A stretch of 38,793 nucleotides of DNA from Grammothele lineata (Eukaryota; Basidiomycota; Agaricomycetes; Polyporales; Polyporaceae). The stretch's first letter is position 1, and each line of letters starts with the position of its first letter. The DNA lies in NCBI GenBank assembly GCA_002150815.3, contig NDFF03000189.1:1-38793 (forward strand). Direction: 5' to 3'. A model generated the notes under the pieces. The model saw nothing but the letters and a program-made list of their open reading frames with translations, was not told the origin of the DNA and ran no database searches. The position numbers and the translations under genes are program-made. Shown in pieces: positions 1 through 10,239 of this stretch.

Positions 1-45
1 GCTCACGGCGAGCACCGCGATGGCGGCGAGAGACTTGAAGAACAT
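1..45 (-). CDS. Secreted protein, N-terminal signal peptide only (gene runs off the left edge)
   Basis: On the minus strand an ATG at 45-43 opens a frame that stays open to the window edge and encodes MFFKSLAAIAVLAVS. A short polar start with one lysine followed by an Ala/Val/Leu-rich core is a typical eukaryotic secretion signal. The 5' side is consistent with a fungal gene: a pyrimidine-rich leader (on the minus strand) and a TATA box about 230 bp upstream. Small secreted basidiomycete proteins such as hydrophobins often start this way, but 15 residues cannot identify the family. The rest of the gene lies outside the window. Confidence 0.6.
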   Translation of the reverse strand, partial: MFFKSLAAIAVLAVS

Positions 46-275
46 GGGTAGAAATTCGCGGGGTCGGGAGACAGCGAGGTAAAGGTGGAGGAAGGCTCAA
101 AGACTTCGAAAGAGGGTGGAATGAAGAAGAATTAGGGCAGACCTGGCCTTGAAGGCGAACGTAGAGGAGGAGCAAGCGACGAGCGAGATAAGGCTGAGAA
201 GAGGATCCGGCCTCGGTGCGTTGCAGGATTGGAGGACGGAAAGCGAATGAGGAAGACGTCGGTCGAGGCCGGGTT

Positions 276-282
276 CTTATAT
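276..282 (-). promoter_or_regulatory. TATA box of the left-edge secreted-protein gene
   Basis: The minus strand reads ATATAAG, about 230 bp upstream of the ATG at 45. The leader between them is rich in pyrimidines on the coding strand. The long leader could hold a 5'UTR intron. Confidence 0.45.
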
Positions 283-2670
283 CCGTGGCTCATAGCCAAC
301 AAATAATCGAGGACGAGAGTGCCGGTGACTCGGGATTGCGGTGCACAGTCGCGCTGGTCATCTGTTCATGCATGTTCGCCAGGCGGGGCGAGGAGTACTC
401 GGTCGTCGTCGAGGGATGTTCTGTGCGACCTTCGTGCGCAGCCGCTGCTGCCTTACCGGCGGGACAGAGTTCGCTGCGGGCCCACTGGCAGGCACGGGTT
501 GACTTCACGCGTCCCGCCCGTGCGCTTCGAGGAGAACGATCGTCGGCCTAGGGAACGCATTTCGCTTCTGCAGCACGATTGGTGGCTGAAGAGCCTGAGA
601 CGTCTGGAAGCAAAGAGGGTCGGTGTATGATCATGGTAGTAAACCACCCGACGGGAAGCGCGCTGGCGATGACGTGCCGTAGAGCTCATCGGCCCCGACT
701 ACCGTGGGAGTGGGTCCGGATGACGCCTAACAGGGTACGGTCCTCTCAGAGCCCCACTCACCTTAGGGACCAGCAGGACTCGGCATGCTCCTGGCCAGCG
801 TCTGCCAACGTTTCAGGCAGGGAGAGGGGACCGGTGCGTTGTCTTGGTAAGCTGTTCCAGAACGTGAGTGCTGGGACTCTCCGGTCACCGGTCACCAGAA
901 GACTCACCGCTCACACAAGATGAAGCCGCCATGGTTAACGGCAAGAGTTCGAGCGCAGTTTGGCGCAGCAGAGCGGCATATGGCAGGCCGCAGCGATGCA
1001 ACTGAGAAGTCAGAAACGTGTATACAAGTACTGCGCGCTTGGGATGCGCTCGCGGGTGATCTACCAGGCCGCGTTCGATTCTTCGTTCCTGTTGCGAAGG
1101 TAACCATCCACTCTGGCAATTGCCCCACGACTATGCCCCGCAGTCCGGTCAGCGGTGTCGTGAGTCCCCCACGGACCTAGAGCGAGATGATCGGTCGCCC
1201 GAATGTCTTGAAGAGCGAGGCAAGAGTGAGCCTGCTTCTCGCGAAGAGCCGTACGGGGATGTCGGTCCACGCGCATGGATCTTCAACCGATTGTAAGACT
1301 TACTGGCGTGATTGACGATCTGTTGATTGGTAGAAGTTGCATTGCAATCTACACAATGCGTTCCATGGTGCTGTATCTGACGAGGTCAATCAGCGATTCA
1401 GCGTTTCGTCCCAAACCCTAGGCTTCCCGCTAGTCGATTTGAGGATGATACATACATGAGGTCATGGAGGGGTTGAAATGTGCATAACAGAATGAATCTG
1501 CAGCTGACATTGGTGTATAATTGCGTGTTTACTAGGGGGTACCAAACTGAATAACACTGAATGACGGGAAAGAAGTGGAGGATTGCGACATCGATGCGGT
1601 ATGAGTTGAAGCTGCTGAAGGCGCCCGTTGCAGTTGCGTTTTCTCTCTGTCCTCCACCATCGACAATACATTTCATTCTACGCCTCGGCCTCCTCTGCTC
1701 TCTCTAGCTGGCCGAAGCATGTATTCATGCTGTACGTGCAAATGCTTCCCTCATTTTGAGGTATAGAAAGATTGCGAGCCGCGACAGCTTGCTGCTCGAA
1801 TCCTGGCTTGCTCGGCCTCCGGCTGCACCACACTTCGTCAATATGCGCGATTTATGTCTCCAATGCCTACCGACGCCGCCTAAAATCTGCTTACTTCCTC
1901 CACTGAATCCGTTCTGCCGTCTCAACAACGACGTTCCCCTGCTTGATCACGGAAATGTACTCCGGGCCAGATGGGGCGAGGGCGTATCGGTGGGCAAGGC
2001 AGCAGGAGGCTTACGGGAGGTCCAGCTGGGGGAAATAAGAGGAGGTGGGAGTGTCGAGGCACATCAATGGGGGAGGTGGGAGGTTAGTTTCTTGGGTACG
2101 TCGTACGCTTTCTGCGCGCGTGTGGGCGGATGTTGACGTCGTCGCCGTGCAGAGCCGGCGCACTACCTCGACGCTTCCTGCTATCATCATGCTTGCTCCT
2201 GTCCCGAGTATTCCAATCTCTTTATCATACCGTTTGGATCTAGTAGTACGTTCCCCAGCCACAGGTAGCGCAGGTCAATTGACGTAACATCGACTGAATG
2301 CATGATTACATGCATGCGAGTCGATGTGCGAACTCCTCAACTGCTTCCCGGTCAATAGCCCATCCCACCCGTATGATCTTGGGCGAATCTTGAGGGACGT
2401 GCTGTGGATTATGTGTTTGCATAGCTCCTCCCATGTTCCCTCATGCTCTCGACCGGAATTATCCCTGGGGCCGTGTCGCAGATACGACTGTCCGCCCCGA
2501 AGGGCTTGAACACCGTCTATGCAACATCTGGCCTGACTGAAAGCCAAGGAGTCGAAACATTCTTCAGGTTCGCTTGGTCTCACCTGACAGCGTCGTCTCT
2601 GATCCCAGTCCGTCGACAACGTGCAGCGCGAAGTCGGGTCCATCGATCGTCGATTTTGATGTATCTGCTA
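283..2670. other. Intergenic stretch, no supported gene
   Basis: About 2.4 kb with only short overlapping open frames on both strands. None shows a recognisable domain, a convincing exon-intron chain or similarity to anything else in the window. The longest, 1756-2136 plus (126 codons), is Pro/Gly-rich and looks like chance. I see no RNA gene or transposon end here. Confidence 0.5.
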
Positions 2671-3116
2671 CTTCCTTTGGCTGACGAAGCACGCAGGACG
2701 AGACAACGCGTCCACTCCACCGGTATCACATACCTCTATCGCTGTTAGTCTTGATCACGATTAGCCTTTTGTGTCTACGGAGCACTGATAGTTCGGACCC
2801 ATACGTCAACAGAGACCATATCGCTGTCTCTGCAGCGAAAGCTGGCGATCGACGGTTAAACTATTGAGGTACGAGCTCTTTCGGCTCACTAAGCATTTCG
2901 TTGCTCGTCTGACAGTCCGCCCCGATAGACCCACTCTTCGACCCGCACGTTGTCACCCCCATCGTGACATCTGTTTACTTTCTGCTCGGAAGCGTGTCCG
3001 TAAATGCCCTCTTTCTCTCTCTTTCTATGGCGGCTTCGACGTTCTCATGCGTTCTGACGCCCTGTCAACCACGGGGAAGCGCATGATGGGGCCGTCTAGC
3101 ATGTTCGCCCGACACA

Positions 3117-3122
3117 TATAAG
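3117..3122 (+). promoter_or_regulatory. TATA box of GST-1
   Basis: TATAAG lies about 76 bp upstream of the ATG at 3198. The same element at the same spacing is conserved before GST-3 (6302-6309) in duplication copy B. Confidence 0.6.
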
Positions 3123-3197
3123 GTCCTGCGGATGGGTCCAGTACGTCAACAGCGCCCTTCACCTCCTCTGCATACAACCAACCCCGCTTCTACCAGT

Positions 3198-4051
3198 ATG
3201 TCTCACGGCAAGCAGTTCACCCTCTACACGCACACCGGCGGTCCCAACGGCTGGTACGTCGATGCCCGTTGACCGTCCTTCCACGTGTACCTTATCCTTC
3301 CGCCCGCCACTCGCAGGAAGGTCGTGTACGTACTCGAGGAGCTCGGACTGTCGTACCACTCGATCTACCTCGACTTCCAGAAGGGCGAACAGAAAGCACC
3401 CGAACACACCCAGTACAACCCCAACGGACGCATCCCGACCCTGATCGACCACACCAACGGCGACTTCGCGATCTGGGAGAGCAATGCGATTCTGCTCTAC
3501 CTCGTCGAGCGGTACGACAAGGAGAAGAAGCTGACGGTGACGGATGAGAAGGAGAAGTTCCAGCTGATCCAGTGGCTTTTCTTCCAGGCGTCCGGCCAAG
3601 GGTGAGTTGCATGGATTCTGTTCGCGGGAGTTCGCTGACTCGCGCGCTGTGCAGGCCTTACTTTGGCCAGGCGTTCTGGTTCATGCGCTTTCACTCGGAG
3701 AAGATCCCGAGCGCGATCGAGCGGTATCAGAAGGAGGCCGTGCGCGTGTTCAGCGTCCTTGACAGCGTGCTCACGAAGCAGGAGTGGCTGGTCGGCGGCA
3801 AACCCACGATCGCAGACCTCTCGTTCATCCCCTGGAGCCGTGCCGGGCTCATGGTCACCAAGGACATTTCCGATGTGGAGAAGGAGTACCCGCACTTCTG
3901 GGCGTGAGTGTTTCTTTGGTCCTCTGACGTACTCTTTGCTGACGGGTGTGCGTGGACGCCGGCCGGATGATCTAGGTGGCACCACAAGCTGACCGAGCGC
4001 GACTCGGTCAAGAAAGCGATCGAGATCCAGGCGAGTGTCATGAAGCAGTAG
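3198..4051 (+). CDS. Ure2p-like glutathione S-transferase (GST-1)
   Basis: Four exons, 3198-3253, 3317-3601, 3655-3903 and 3976-4051, join to 666 nt (221 aa). All three introns are GT-AG and in phase 2. The start is MSHGKQFTLYTH. Residues 1-90 form a thioredoxin-fold GST domain with the GPNGWKV motif, whose Asn is the likely glutathione-activating residue in Ure2p-class enzymes. It also has NPNGRIPTLID with the cis-proline and ESNAI, which binds the glutathione gamma-glutamyl group. The C-terminal half is the helical GST_C domain with KQEWLVGGKPTIADLSF. The expected role is cytosolic glutathione-dependent detoxification or binding of electrophiles such as wood extractives; this is family knowledge, and the substrate is not predictable. 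It is closest to GST-3, its segmental-duplication partner. No targeting signal is seen. Confidence 0.93.
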
Positions 4052-5381
4052 ATTAGACAAGAGGAAAGGGACGAGCCCGTGTAACATACGATACTTGAGA
4101 CTGACTCGTTGATCTCATCTCGAGGAAACATCTCCCGTCTTATGATGCGCTGAGACGATCCCGAAACTGCGTGCCGAGCTAGATTTGTGGTAGATCCCGG
4201 AAACTCGGCAGATCACTCCTATATGTAGTTGAATCTAGCGCGTTCTGCTATGAGATGCTCATGGTTTCTTCGGCCGGACGCGTTTGAACTTTGCGGTCGG
4301 CACGTCATAGCTAGCTCGGGCCGATTGGACCGAGTCGCTACGTGAGTCAACGTGAGCGCCGGTGGCTCTCGTCCCCTCGTCTCCAATGTCCATCCGTCTT
4401 CGAGGACATTGTGATAACTCTTCTTCCACGGCGCGCCTGTTTACGTGGTCCAGCCTATGTCCACCAGCTCCTCAACTTGTTGTACCTTCTTACCTAAATG
4501 CACGGTTTTAATGCCTACTTCCTTCTAAATGTTGCTTGTGCCGCCCATCCCACCGACGAATTCCCCTAGATCAAGCTTGCCCCCCAGAGGCAACACATGC
4601 TGGCGGTTACAAGTAATGAAAGCGAGAACGCTCCAGTGTTCAAGGGTTGAGAGACCTCCAGAAAAGTGAGTAAGCTTCGCCCCGGAGCGCGTAGTCACGG
4701 CGACGGCGACGAACAAGGCGGCGGTGGAGGGCATAGGTGGACGTGGTGGATGCGGATGGGGTACGGGACGGAAAACGTAGAGGGGCCGACAGATATGAAG
4801 GCAGTAAGACGAGCGCGCGTCATAACATACGACGAAGATACCGCCAAGTGGATTCCAACAGGCCTGTTGCGTTTCGTTTCGCGGAGTGCATCAGGTGAGT
4901 GCCTGATAGCTTCAGAGGTTCTCTCGCGTAGCTTGAATTGTGGCGAATTACTTAGACGGATTGTTCTTACGCGAGAATTGGCTAAAACGGCCTTCTCTGT
5001 GTGGCGTACAGCGGAGATCTTAGAGATCGAACACAGTTTGAGCGTTGAAGGACTTGCACGTACTAGGTGAGTGATTAGAGATACGATGTATGTTGAACGG
5101 CGTTGGCTTACTCCAGTGGTGAACGGGACCTGCTCGGAGAAGGTGGGGGGGATGACATGATGCATGCAGGATAGTAATGTCCAAATAACTTCCCGCATCC
5201 CATCCTCAATGGACTATTCCCTCGGTCACCGCATCGCGTCCGCCGCAGTGTCCGAAGCCGCCTCACTATTGCCACAATGCCTCATCCGAATTGTGACATC
5301 TAATGCGTTCTTACGCCATGGCGTCTACTTATTCATCGGGATCGCCACTTGCCAGAGGTTAATCTGGCTCGGTATACATCC
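4052..5381. other. Spacer in duplication copy A, no supported gene
   Basis: The stretch from about 4500 to 5380 aligns with about 7740-8570 in copy B, so it is duplicated non-coding DNA. It leads into the promoter remnant of pseudogene GST-2. Minus-strand frames at 4695-5198 and 7853-8128 stay open in both copies, but their differences show no third-codon-position bias, so I do not call a gene. Confidence 0.5.
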
Positions 5382-5917
5382 ATACCTCACGGAACGCAGT
5401 TGATGCTCTACAACAAGATCGGCCTGAACTGATGGTACGTTCCAATCGCCTGTGCGCACTCCAATCCCCCACGTGCGTTGATATCGCTCCAGAACATCGC
5501 GATCATGCCAAACGAGCTCAACCTTGTCGTACCACGCCGTCTACGCGGACTTCCGCGCGCCAAGAGGGAGCGCTTCTCGCTACACCCGAACGGACGCATT
5601 CCGATGCTCGTGGACAACCATAACGGCGACTTCACGATCTGAGAGTCGAATGCGATCACCATGTACCTCGTCGACAGGTACGACACGAAGAAGCGGAGAG
5701 CCAAATGAAGCAGTGACTGCTCCTCTAGATCTCAGGACAGGCGTGCGTACTTGCGTTCCTGCGCGGCTCCGTATGCTGACGATCTAATGGGCCGACACAG
5801 CCCGTACTTCGGCCAGGCGGGCTGGTTTCACCCCGAGAAGCTTCTATCGAGCGCTGCTAGCCCGAGATCTTCTGAGTCATCCAGATTCCGGATGCTGAAC
5901 GGTGTCCTTGCGTTTTC
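5382..5917 (+). pseudogene. Decayed Ure2p-like GST pseudogene (GST-2)
   Basis: This is a clear relic of a GST most like GST-4, its partner in the other duplicated segment. The initiator ATG has become ATA (5382-5384). A TGA (5430-5432) replaces the Gly codon before the conserved Trp of exon 1. In exon 2, TGA (5640-5642) replaces Trp in the IWES motif. There are also several deletions and frameshifts: part of the region before NGRIP is lost, and the end of exon 2 is shortened. The exon 3 start PYFGQAGWF is still legible, but the copy ends after NGVL at the duplication junction, so the rest of exon 3 and exon 4 are missing. About 70 bp of leader between the TATA-like element and the start, present in GST-4, is also gone. 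Confidence 0.9.
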
Positions 5918-6301
5918 AAGACGCTTCTTGTGGCTGACAAAGCACCCAGGACATACCCGTTGACTCGACATACGTGTCGATGTACTGCGGCCGTCGTTAT
6001 TCCTGGCCTCGTGTATCATCAGAGTGCACGTCGTTGTTCTTTTACACAGCATCGCCTACCGGATTCATTGACGTACGAGGTTCTCTTGCTCACTAAGCAC
6101 TTTCTTACTCATCCAACAGTCCGCCTAGAGAGGACCGCCCATCGATCCGCGTATCCTCACACGCATGCATTCGCACTCTGTTCAGAGAGCGCGCACGTAA
6201 ATGCCCTTTTCTTACACCGGCCTCGGGGTTCCCATGCGCTCTGAAGCTTTGTCAGCCTTCGAGAAGCGCACGGAGACGTCGTCTAGTAGGTTCGTCGAAC
6301 G

Positions 6302-6309
6302 TATATAAG
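6302..6309 (+). promoter_or_regulatory. TATA box of GST-3
   Basis: TATATAAG lies about 80 bp upstream of the ATG at 6386, in a block alignable with the GST-1 promoter. Confidence 0.6.
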
Positions 6310-6385
6310 GGCCTGCGTACAGGCTTAATGTTACAGCAACTCCCCTGATCTCCACTGCACTCCAACCTACCTCGTCTCCACCAAC

Positions 6386-7264
6386 ATGTCCCACGGCAAG
6401 CAGTTCACCCTCTACACTCACACCGGCGGTCCCAACGGCTGGTATGTCGATGTTCATTGACCGCCCCTCCGCGTGTGCCTGACCCTTTTGTCCGCCGCAC
6501 GTAGGAAGGTCGCCGTTGTGCTCGAGGAGCTCGGGCTCACCTACGAGAGCAAGTACCTCGAATTCCAGAAGGGCGAGCAGAAGGCTCCCGAGCACACCCA
6601 GTTCAACCCTAACGGCCGCATCCCGACCCTGATCGACCACCACAACGGTGACTTCGCGATCTGGGAGTCGGACGCGATCCTCCTGTACCTCGTCGAGCGG
6701 TACGACAAGGAGAAGAAACTGTCGGTGACAGACGAGAAGGAGAAGTTCCAGATCATTCAGTGGCTCTTCTTCCAAGCGTCTGGGCAGGGGTGAGTCAGCT
6801 CTGCAGCCGCACTCGGCGCACTTTAAGTTCTATTCGCGAACGTTCACTGCTGACGCGCGTGCGGTTGCAGGCCTTACTTTGGCCAGGCGTTCTGGTTCAT
6901 GCATTACCACCCGGAGAAGATTCAGAGCGCGATCGAGCGGTACCAGAAGGAGACTCTGCGCGTGTTCAGCGTGCTCGACGGGGTGCTCGCGAAGCAGGAG
7001 TGGCTCGTTGGCGGCAAGCCCACGATCGCGGACCTCTCGTTCATCCAGTGGAACCGTTCTGGGATCACCGTCACTAAGGAGGTCTCCGATGTGGAGAAGG
7101 AGTACCCACACTTCTGGGCGTGAGTATTTTCTTAATCCTCTGACGTACTCTTCGCTGACGAGCGCGTGTGAACGCCGGAATGACCTAGGTGGCACCACAA
7201 GATGACCGAGCGCGACTCGGTTAAGAAGACGATCGAGACCCAGGCGAGCCTTGCGAAGCAGTAG
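6386..7264 (+). CDS. Ure2p-like glutathione S-transferase (GST-3)
   Basis: Exons 6386-6441, 6505-6789, 6871-7119 and 7189-7264 give 666 nt (221 aa), with the same phase-2 GT-AG introns as GST-1. The N-terminal thioredoxin-like domain has GPNGWKV, the cis-proline motif NPNGRIPTLID and ESDAI. The helical C-terminal domain starts at PYFGQAFWF and holds KQEWLVGGKPTIADLSF. The C-terminus WHHKMTERDSVKK closely matches GST-1. The main differences from GST-1 are in the presumed substrate pocket: QWNRSGITV replaces PWSRAGLMV. The predicted role is cytosolic glutathione-dependent detoxification. It is the first gene of duplicated segment B. Confidence 0.93.
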
Positions 7265-8569
7265 ATCAGAGAAGAGAAAAGAGACGTGGTCGTGTAACAT
7301 GATTGATTCGTTTATAACATCTTGAGCAAATACCTCCGATTCTCCACACGCGTGCTTGTCCCGTGGGTATACTGAGAACCTCAATCTAAATCGCGTGTCG
7401 AGCTGAGGGCATGGTAGATGCTGAAAGCTGGGCTGATCACTCCTATATTCGGAGTCAGCACGAACGAAGAACATGCGATGTTCGTGCTCGTGTTGGTCAG
7501 GGAGTGTTGGTGGACGACCCGTCGTAACACATTCGGGTCGATCGAACCGGTTCGCTATGATGCACGCGTCAGGCCTTCTTCGACGCAGACGCTCATCTTC
7601 TTCCAGCCTCTCCTTTCCGCCCATCATCGAGAATATGACGACTCTTCCATAGCGCGACTGCTTACGTCCTACGGCCGCCAGCACTGCATCTTTTTGCCTA
7701 AATTCATGACTTCGCATGCGTCCTGACTTCCATGTCGCTCGTCCTGCTGGCCCCATCAACAAATAAACTTGGACCACGCCCCGGGCTCTGAAAGTCAACA
7801 CGTGCTAGCAGCTACAGGTAGCGAAGGCCAGAACACGGTATTGTTCAAGAGATCAAAGGAAACGTGAGTAGGTTTCGGCGGGAAGCGCGTCGTTGCGCAG
7901 CGGATGGCGGAAGTGGGGGTGGGGATGATGAATGCAAATGCGGAACGAGTTGGAAAGCGTGCAGGGCCCGACGGGAACGAGAACAGTCAACATCGCCTGC
8001 GTCATAGCATACGAAGAAGATGCCACAAAGTTGGTCCCAGCAGGCCTGTCGTGCTTCGTGTCGCGGAATGCATCGGGTGAGTAACCGCTAGCTTCTGAGG
8101 CGTTCTCGCGAAGCGAAGCTGAAAACATCCCCAGTCACTCAGATGAATGGTTTTCGTCATAAACTTGTCGGAGCGGCTGTCTATTGGTGGCGTTCAGCAG
8201 AGATCGTAAGGATCGAGACAAAACCGGAGGCGCTGGACGACTCGCAACAGCATGCACCGGATGAACGTATGTTGAAACGAATGGACAAGGTGTGCAGGAT
8301 CCATCCGATGAAAGTGGAAAGACAGCGACGGTGAGTATATGTAGAATCACAATCACCGTCCTAGGCCCTCAAATAGATTCCCGCAGCCCATCCTCAATCG
8401 ATTATAGCCTCGGGCACTGCTTCGCGTCCGCTGCGATGTCCGAAGTAACCTTACCAATGCCGCAACGTCTCGTCCGAATTCCGAATTCAAGGTGTCCTCG
8501 CGCCACGATATGTATTCATTCCCCGGGAGTGTTAGTTGCCGGAGGCCAGCTGGCTTGGGACGTCGAGGG
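7265..8569. other. Spacer in duplication copy B, no supported gene
   Basis: The part from about 7740 aligns with 4500-5380 of copy A. No coding signal, RNA gene or transposon feature is seen. The last part is the promoter region of GST-4. Confidence 0.5.
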
Positions 8570-8577
8570 TATATATA
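8570..8577 (+). promoter_or_regulatory. TATA box of GST-4
   Basis: TATATATA lies about 80 bp upstream of the ATG at 8657. In pseudogene GST-2 the equivalent is a TATACAT remnant (about 5373-5379) fused almost directly to the start. Confidence 0.55.
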
Positions 8578-8656
8578 CGGGAGCTACTTCTGGAGCTTCA
8601 ATATCATCAGTCTGGCGCACCTCAACTCCTACTAGCCTTGTTTCACGGACACACCT

Positions 8657-9534
8657 ATGTCTCACGGATTGCAGTTCACGCTCTATAGCAATAAGGTCGG
8701 CCCGAACGGATGGTACGTCGCGATGGTCCAAATGCGCACTCGCCTCTAATTGACGTTGATATTACTTTAGGAAAGTGGCGATTGTGCTGAACGAGCTCAA
8801 CCTGTCGTACCACACCGTCTACATGGACTTCCGCACGCAAGAGCAGAAATCGCCAGAACACCTCGCGCTGAACCCGAACGGCCGTATTCCGACGCTCGTG
8901 GACCACCACAACGGCGACTTCACGATCTGGGAGTCGAACGCGATCATCCTCTATCTCATCGAGAGGTACGACACGGAGAAGCGGCTGACGGTGACGGACG
9001 AGAAGGAGAAGAGCCAGATGATGCAATGGTTGTTCTTCCAGGCTTCGGGACAGGCGTACGTCCTTACGTTCCTGCGCGGCCCCTATGCTGACGATTTGAC
9101 GGGCCGATACATACAGCCCGTACTTCGGCCAGGCGGGCTGGTTCCTCTGGTTCCACCCCGAGAAGCTCCCTAGCGCTATCGAGCGCTACCAGCGCGAAGT
9201 CCTCCGAGTCATCCGGGTGCTGAACGGCGTCCTTGAGAAACAAGAGTGGCTCGTTGGGGGGAAGCTCACCGTCGCGGACTTGGCGTTCGTCACTTGGAAC
9301 GACCAGATGTTTTGGCGCAAGGCGGTGGACTCTCTTCCTGAGAAGGTGGACTTTGCGGAGGAGTTTCCTGCGTTTTGGGGGTGAGTTTGTCGGCTGCTAC
9401 GGATCCCTCTGCACGAGTCTGATTATGCGACGTGTAGATGGCACCAGAGGCTGCTGTCGAGGGAGTCGGTGCAGGCAGCTCATGGTCTTCGTAACAAACT
9501 CGCCGAAGAGCTGAGCGTCGCCACTTCGAAGTAG
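8657..9534 (+). CDS. Ure2p-like glutathione S-transferase (GST-4)
   Basis: Exons 8657-8712, 8771-9055, 9117-9380 and 9438-9534 give 702 nt (233 aa). It starts MSHGLQFTLYSNKVGPNGW, keeps the cis-proline motif NPNGRIPTLVD and ESNAI, and has KQEWLVGGKLTVADLAF in the C-terminal domain. Exon 3 is 15 nt longer than in GST-1, and exon 4 gives a longer tail ending in SVATSK, so it is the most divergent open member of the plus-strand array. ELNLSYHTVYMDF replaces the usual ELGLTYES block. It is the intact counterpart of pseudogene GST-2. The predicted role is glutathione conjugation or ligand binding in the cytosol. Confidence 0.9.
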
Positions 9535-10171
9535 ATCCAAGCGAACAGGTGTTATTTCTGGGTCGGGAATCCTGCCATACTCTATGTCGTCCCTCTTTGT
9601 ATGGAGCCTGGATGACAAACGAGGTTCATTCACAGCGCGAAACCGTGGTGTTCAGGTCCGAGTCACGCTTCCAGGAAGGTTCTTGTGACAAACGCGTTTG
9701 GTCACGCATCTGTCACAAGTTGAAACTCGTCACTGCCACGGAGGAACAGGGAGGAACGGTCCTCCCACGCGTCTTCCCCACCGACAGCCACGCTGCCTGA
9801 GGCCTGATGAGTCTACACGTATCTCAAATTCGTATACTCTGTTCAGTACGCCCCGTACGCACGGTCCCACTGGCGTATATTCCGAGTGTCGGAGGAAGAC
9901 ACCGTTTGAGAGCGGGTTTGTCAGCCCTTCACTTTTCTTGGTCCTCTACTGAATGCTGAACCACATCGTCGCTCCGATTGTAGGAGGGCGCCAGGGCGGC
10001 AGCGAAGCCTATGCGACTAGCATCAATGCAGTGTCTTAGTCACTATTGAAAACGCCCATGGCCAATTCTGCGGTTTGTCAGCTCTACCAGGGTCTCGGCT
10101 TAGGTATTCGAAAAACGACATGGCCACGACTGTCTGTAGGAACGACTACGTGGAAGGCCGCTGAGGGAGCG
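9535..10171. other. Intergenic region upstream of GST-5
   Basis: No gene is supported. It contains the inverted repeat at 9682-9719 and the GST-5 promoter region. Short open frames here show no domain. Confidence 0.45.
9682..9719. repeat. 9-bp inverted repeat around a 10-bp palindrome
   Basis: CTTGTGACA (9682-9690) and its exact complement TGTCACAAG (9711-9719) flank a 20-bp spacer. A second palindrome, AAACGCGTTT (9690-9699), overlaps the left arm. GTCACGC also occurs nearby at 9662-9668 and 9701-9707. It lies about 150 bp after GST-4 and about 520 bp before GST-5, so it could be a regulatory or hairpin element; function is unknown. Confidence 0.5.
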
Positions 10172-10178
10172 TATAAAG
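10172..10178 (+). promoter_or_regulatory. TATA box of GST-5
   Basis: TATAAAG lies about 62 bp upstream of the ATG at 10240. Confidence 0.6.
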
Positions 10179-10239
10179 TGGTACTACGGCTTGTCGACAT
10201 CTCAGGCTTTCAACACTCAAACACCTAACAGAAAGCACA

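Larger units (their letters stand above)
2674..5920 (+). repeat. Segmental duplication, copy A (GST-1 plus pseudogene GST-2)
   Basis: This segment is colinear with 5923 to about 9380. The shared order is a flank beginning near a ggctgac-aagcac-caggac block (about 2681 and 5931), a TATA-bearing promoter, a GST gene, about 1.3 kb of diverged but alignable spacer, then a second GST. The right end of copy A stops inside exon 3 of the second GST, just after the codons for NGVL, where copy B sequence begins. That point is the duplication junction. Boundaries are by eye, within some tens of bases. Confidence 0.75.
5923..9380 (+). repeat. Segmental duplication, copy B (GST-3 and GST-4)
   Basis: Colinear with 2674-5920, with conserved promoter, gene and spacer order. 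The copies differ by many substitutions and small indels even in the promoter and spacer, so the duplication is not recent. Copy B keeps both GST genes open, while copy A lost the second. The right boundary is undefined because copy A is truncated inside the second gene; homology cannot be followed past about 9225. Confidence 0.7.

Noticed and set aside
4695..8128. Minus-strand frames 5198-4695 and 8128-7853 that stay open in both duplicated segments and encode similar peptides (SEA, SPDA, SSSY, VGP blocks).
   Set aside because: Where the two copies can be aligned codon by codon, changes fall on first and second positions as often as on third. That is what duplicated non-coding DNA gives. There is no ATG at a shared place and no splice chain.
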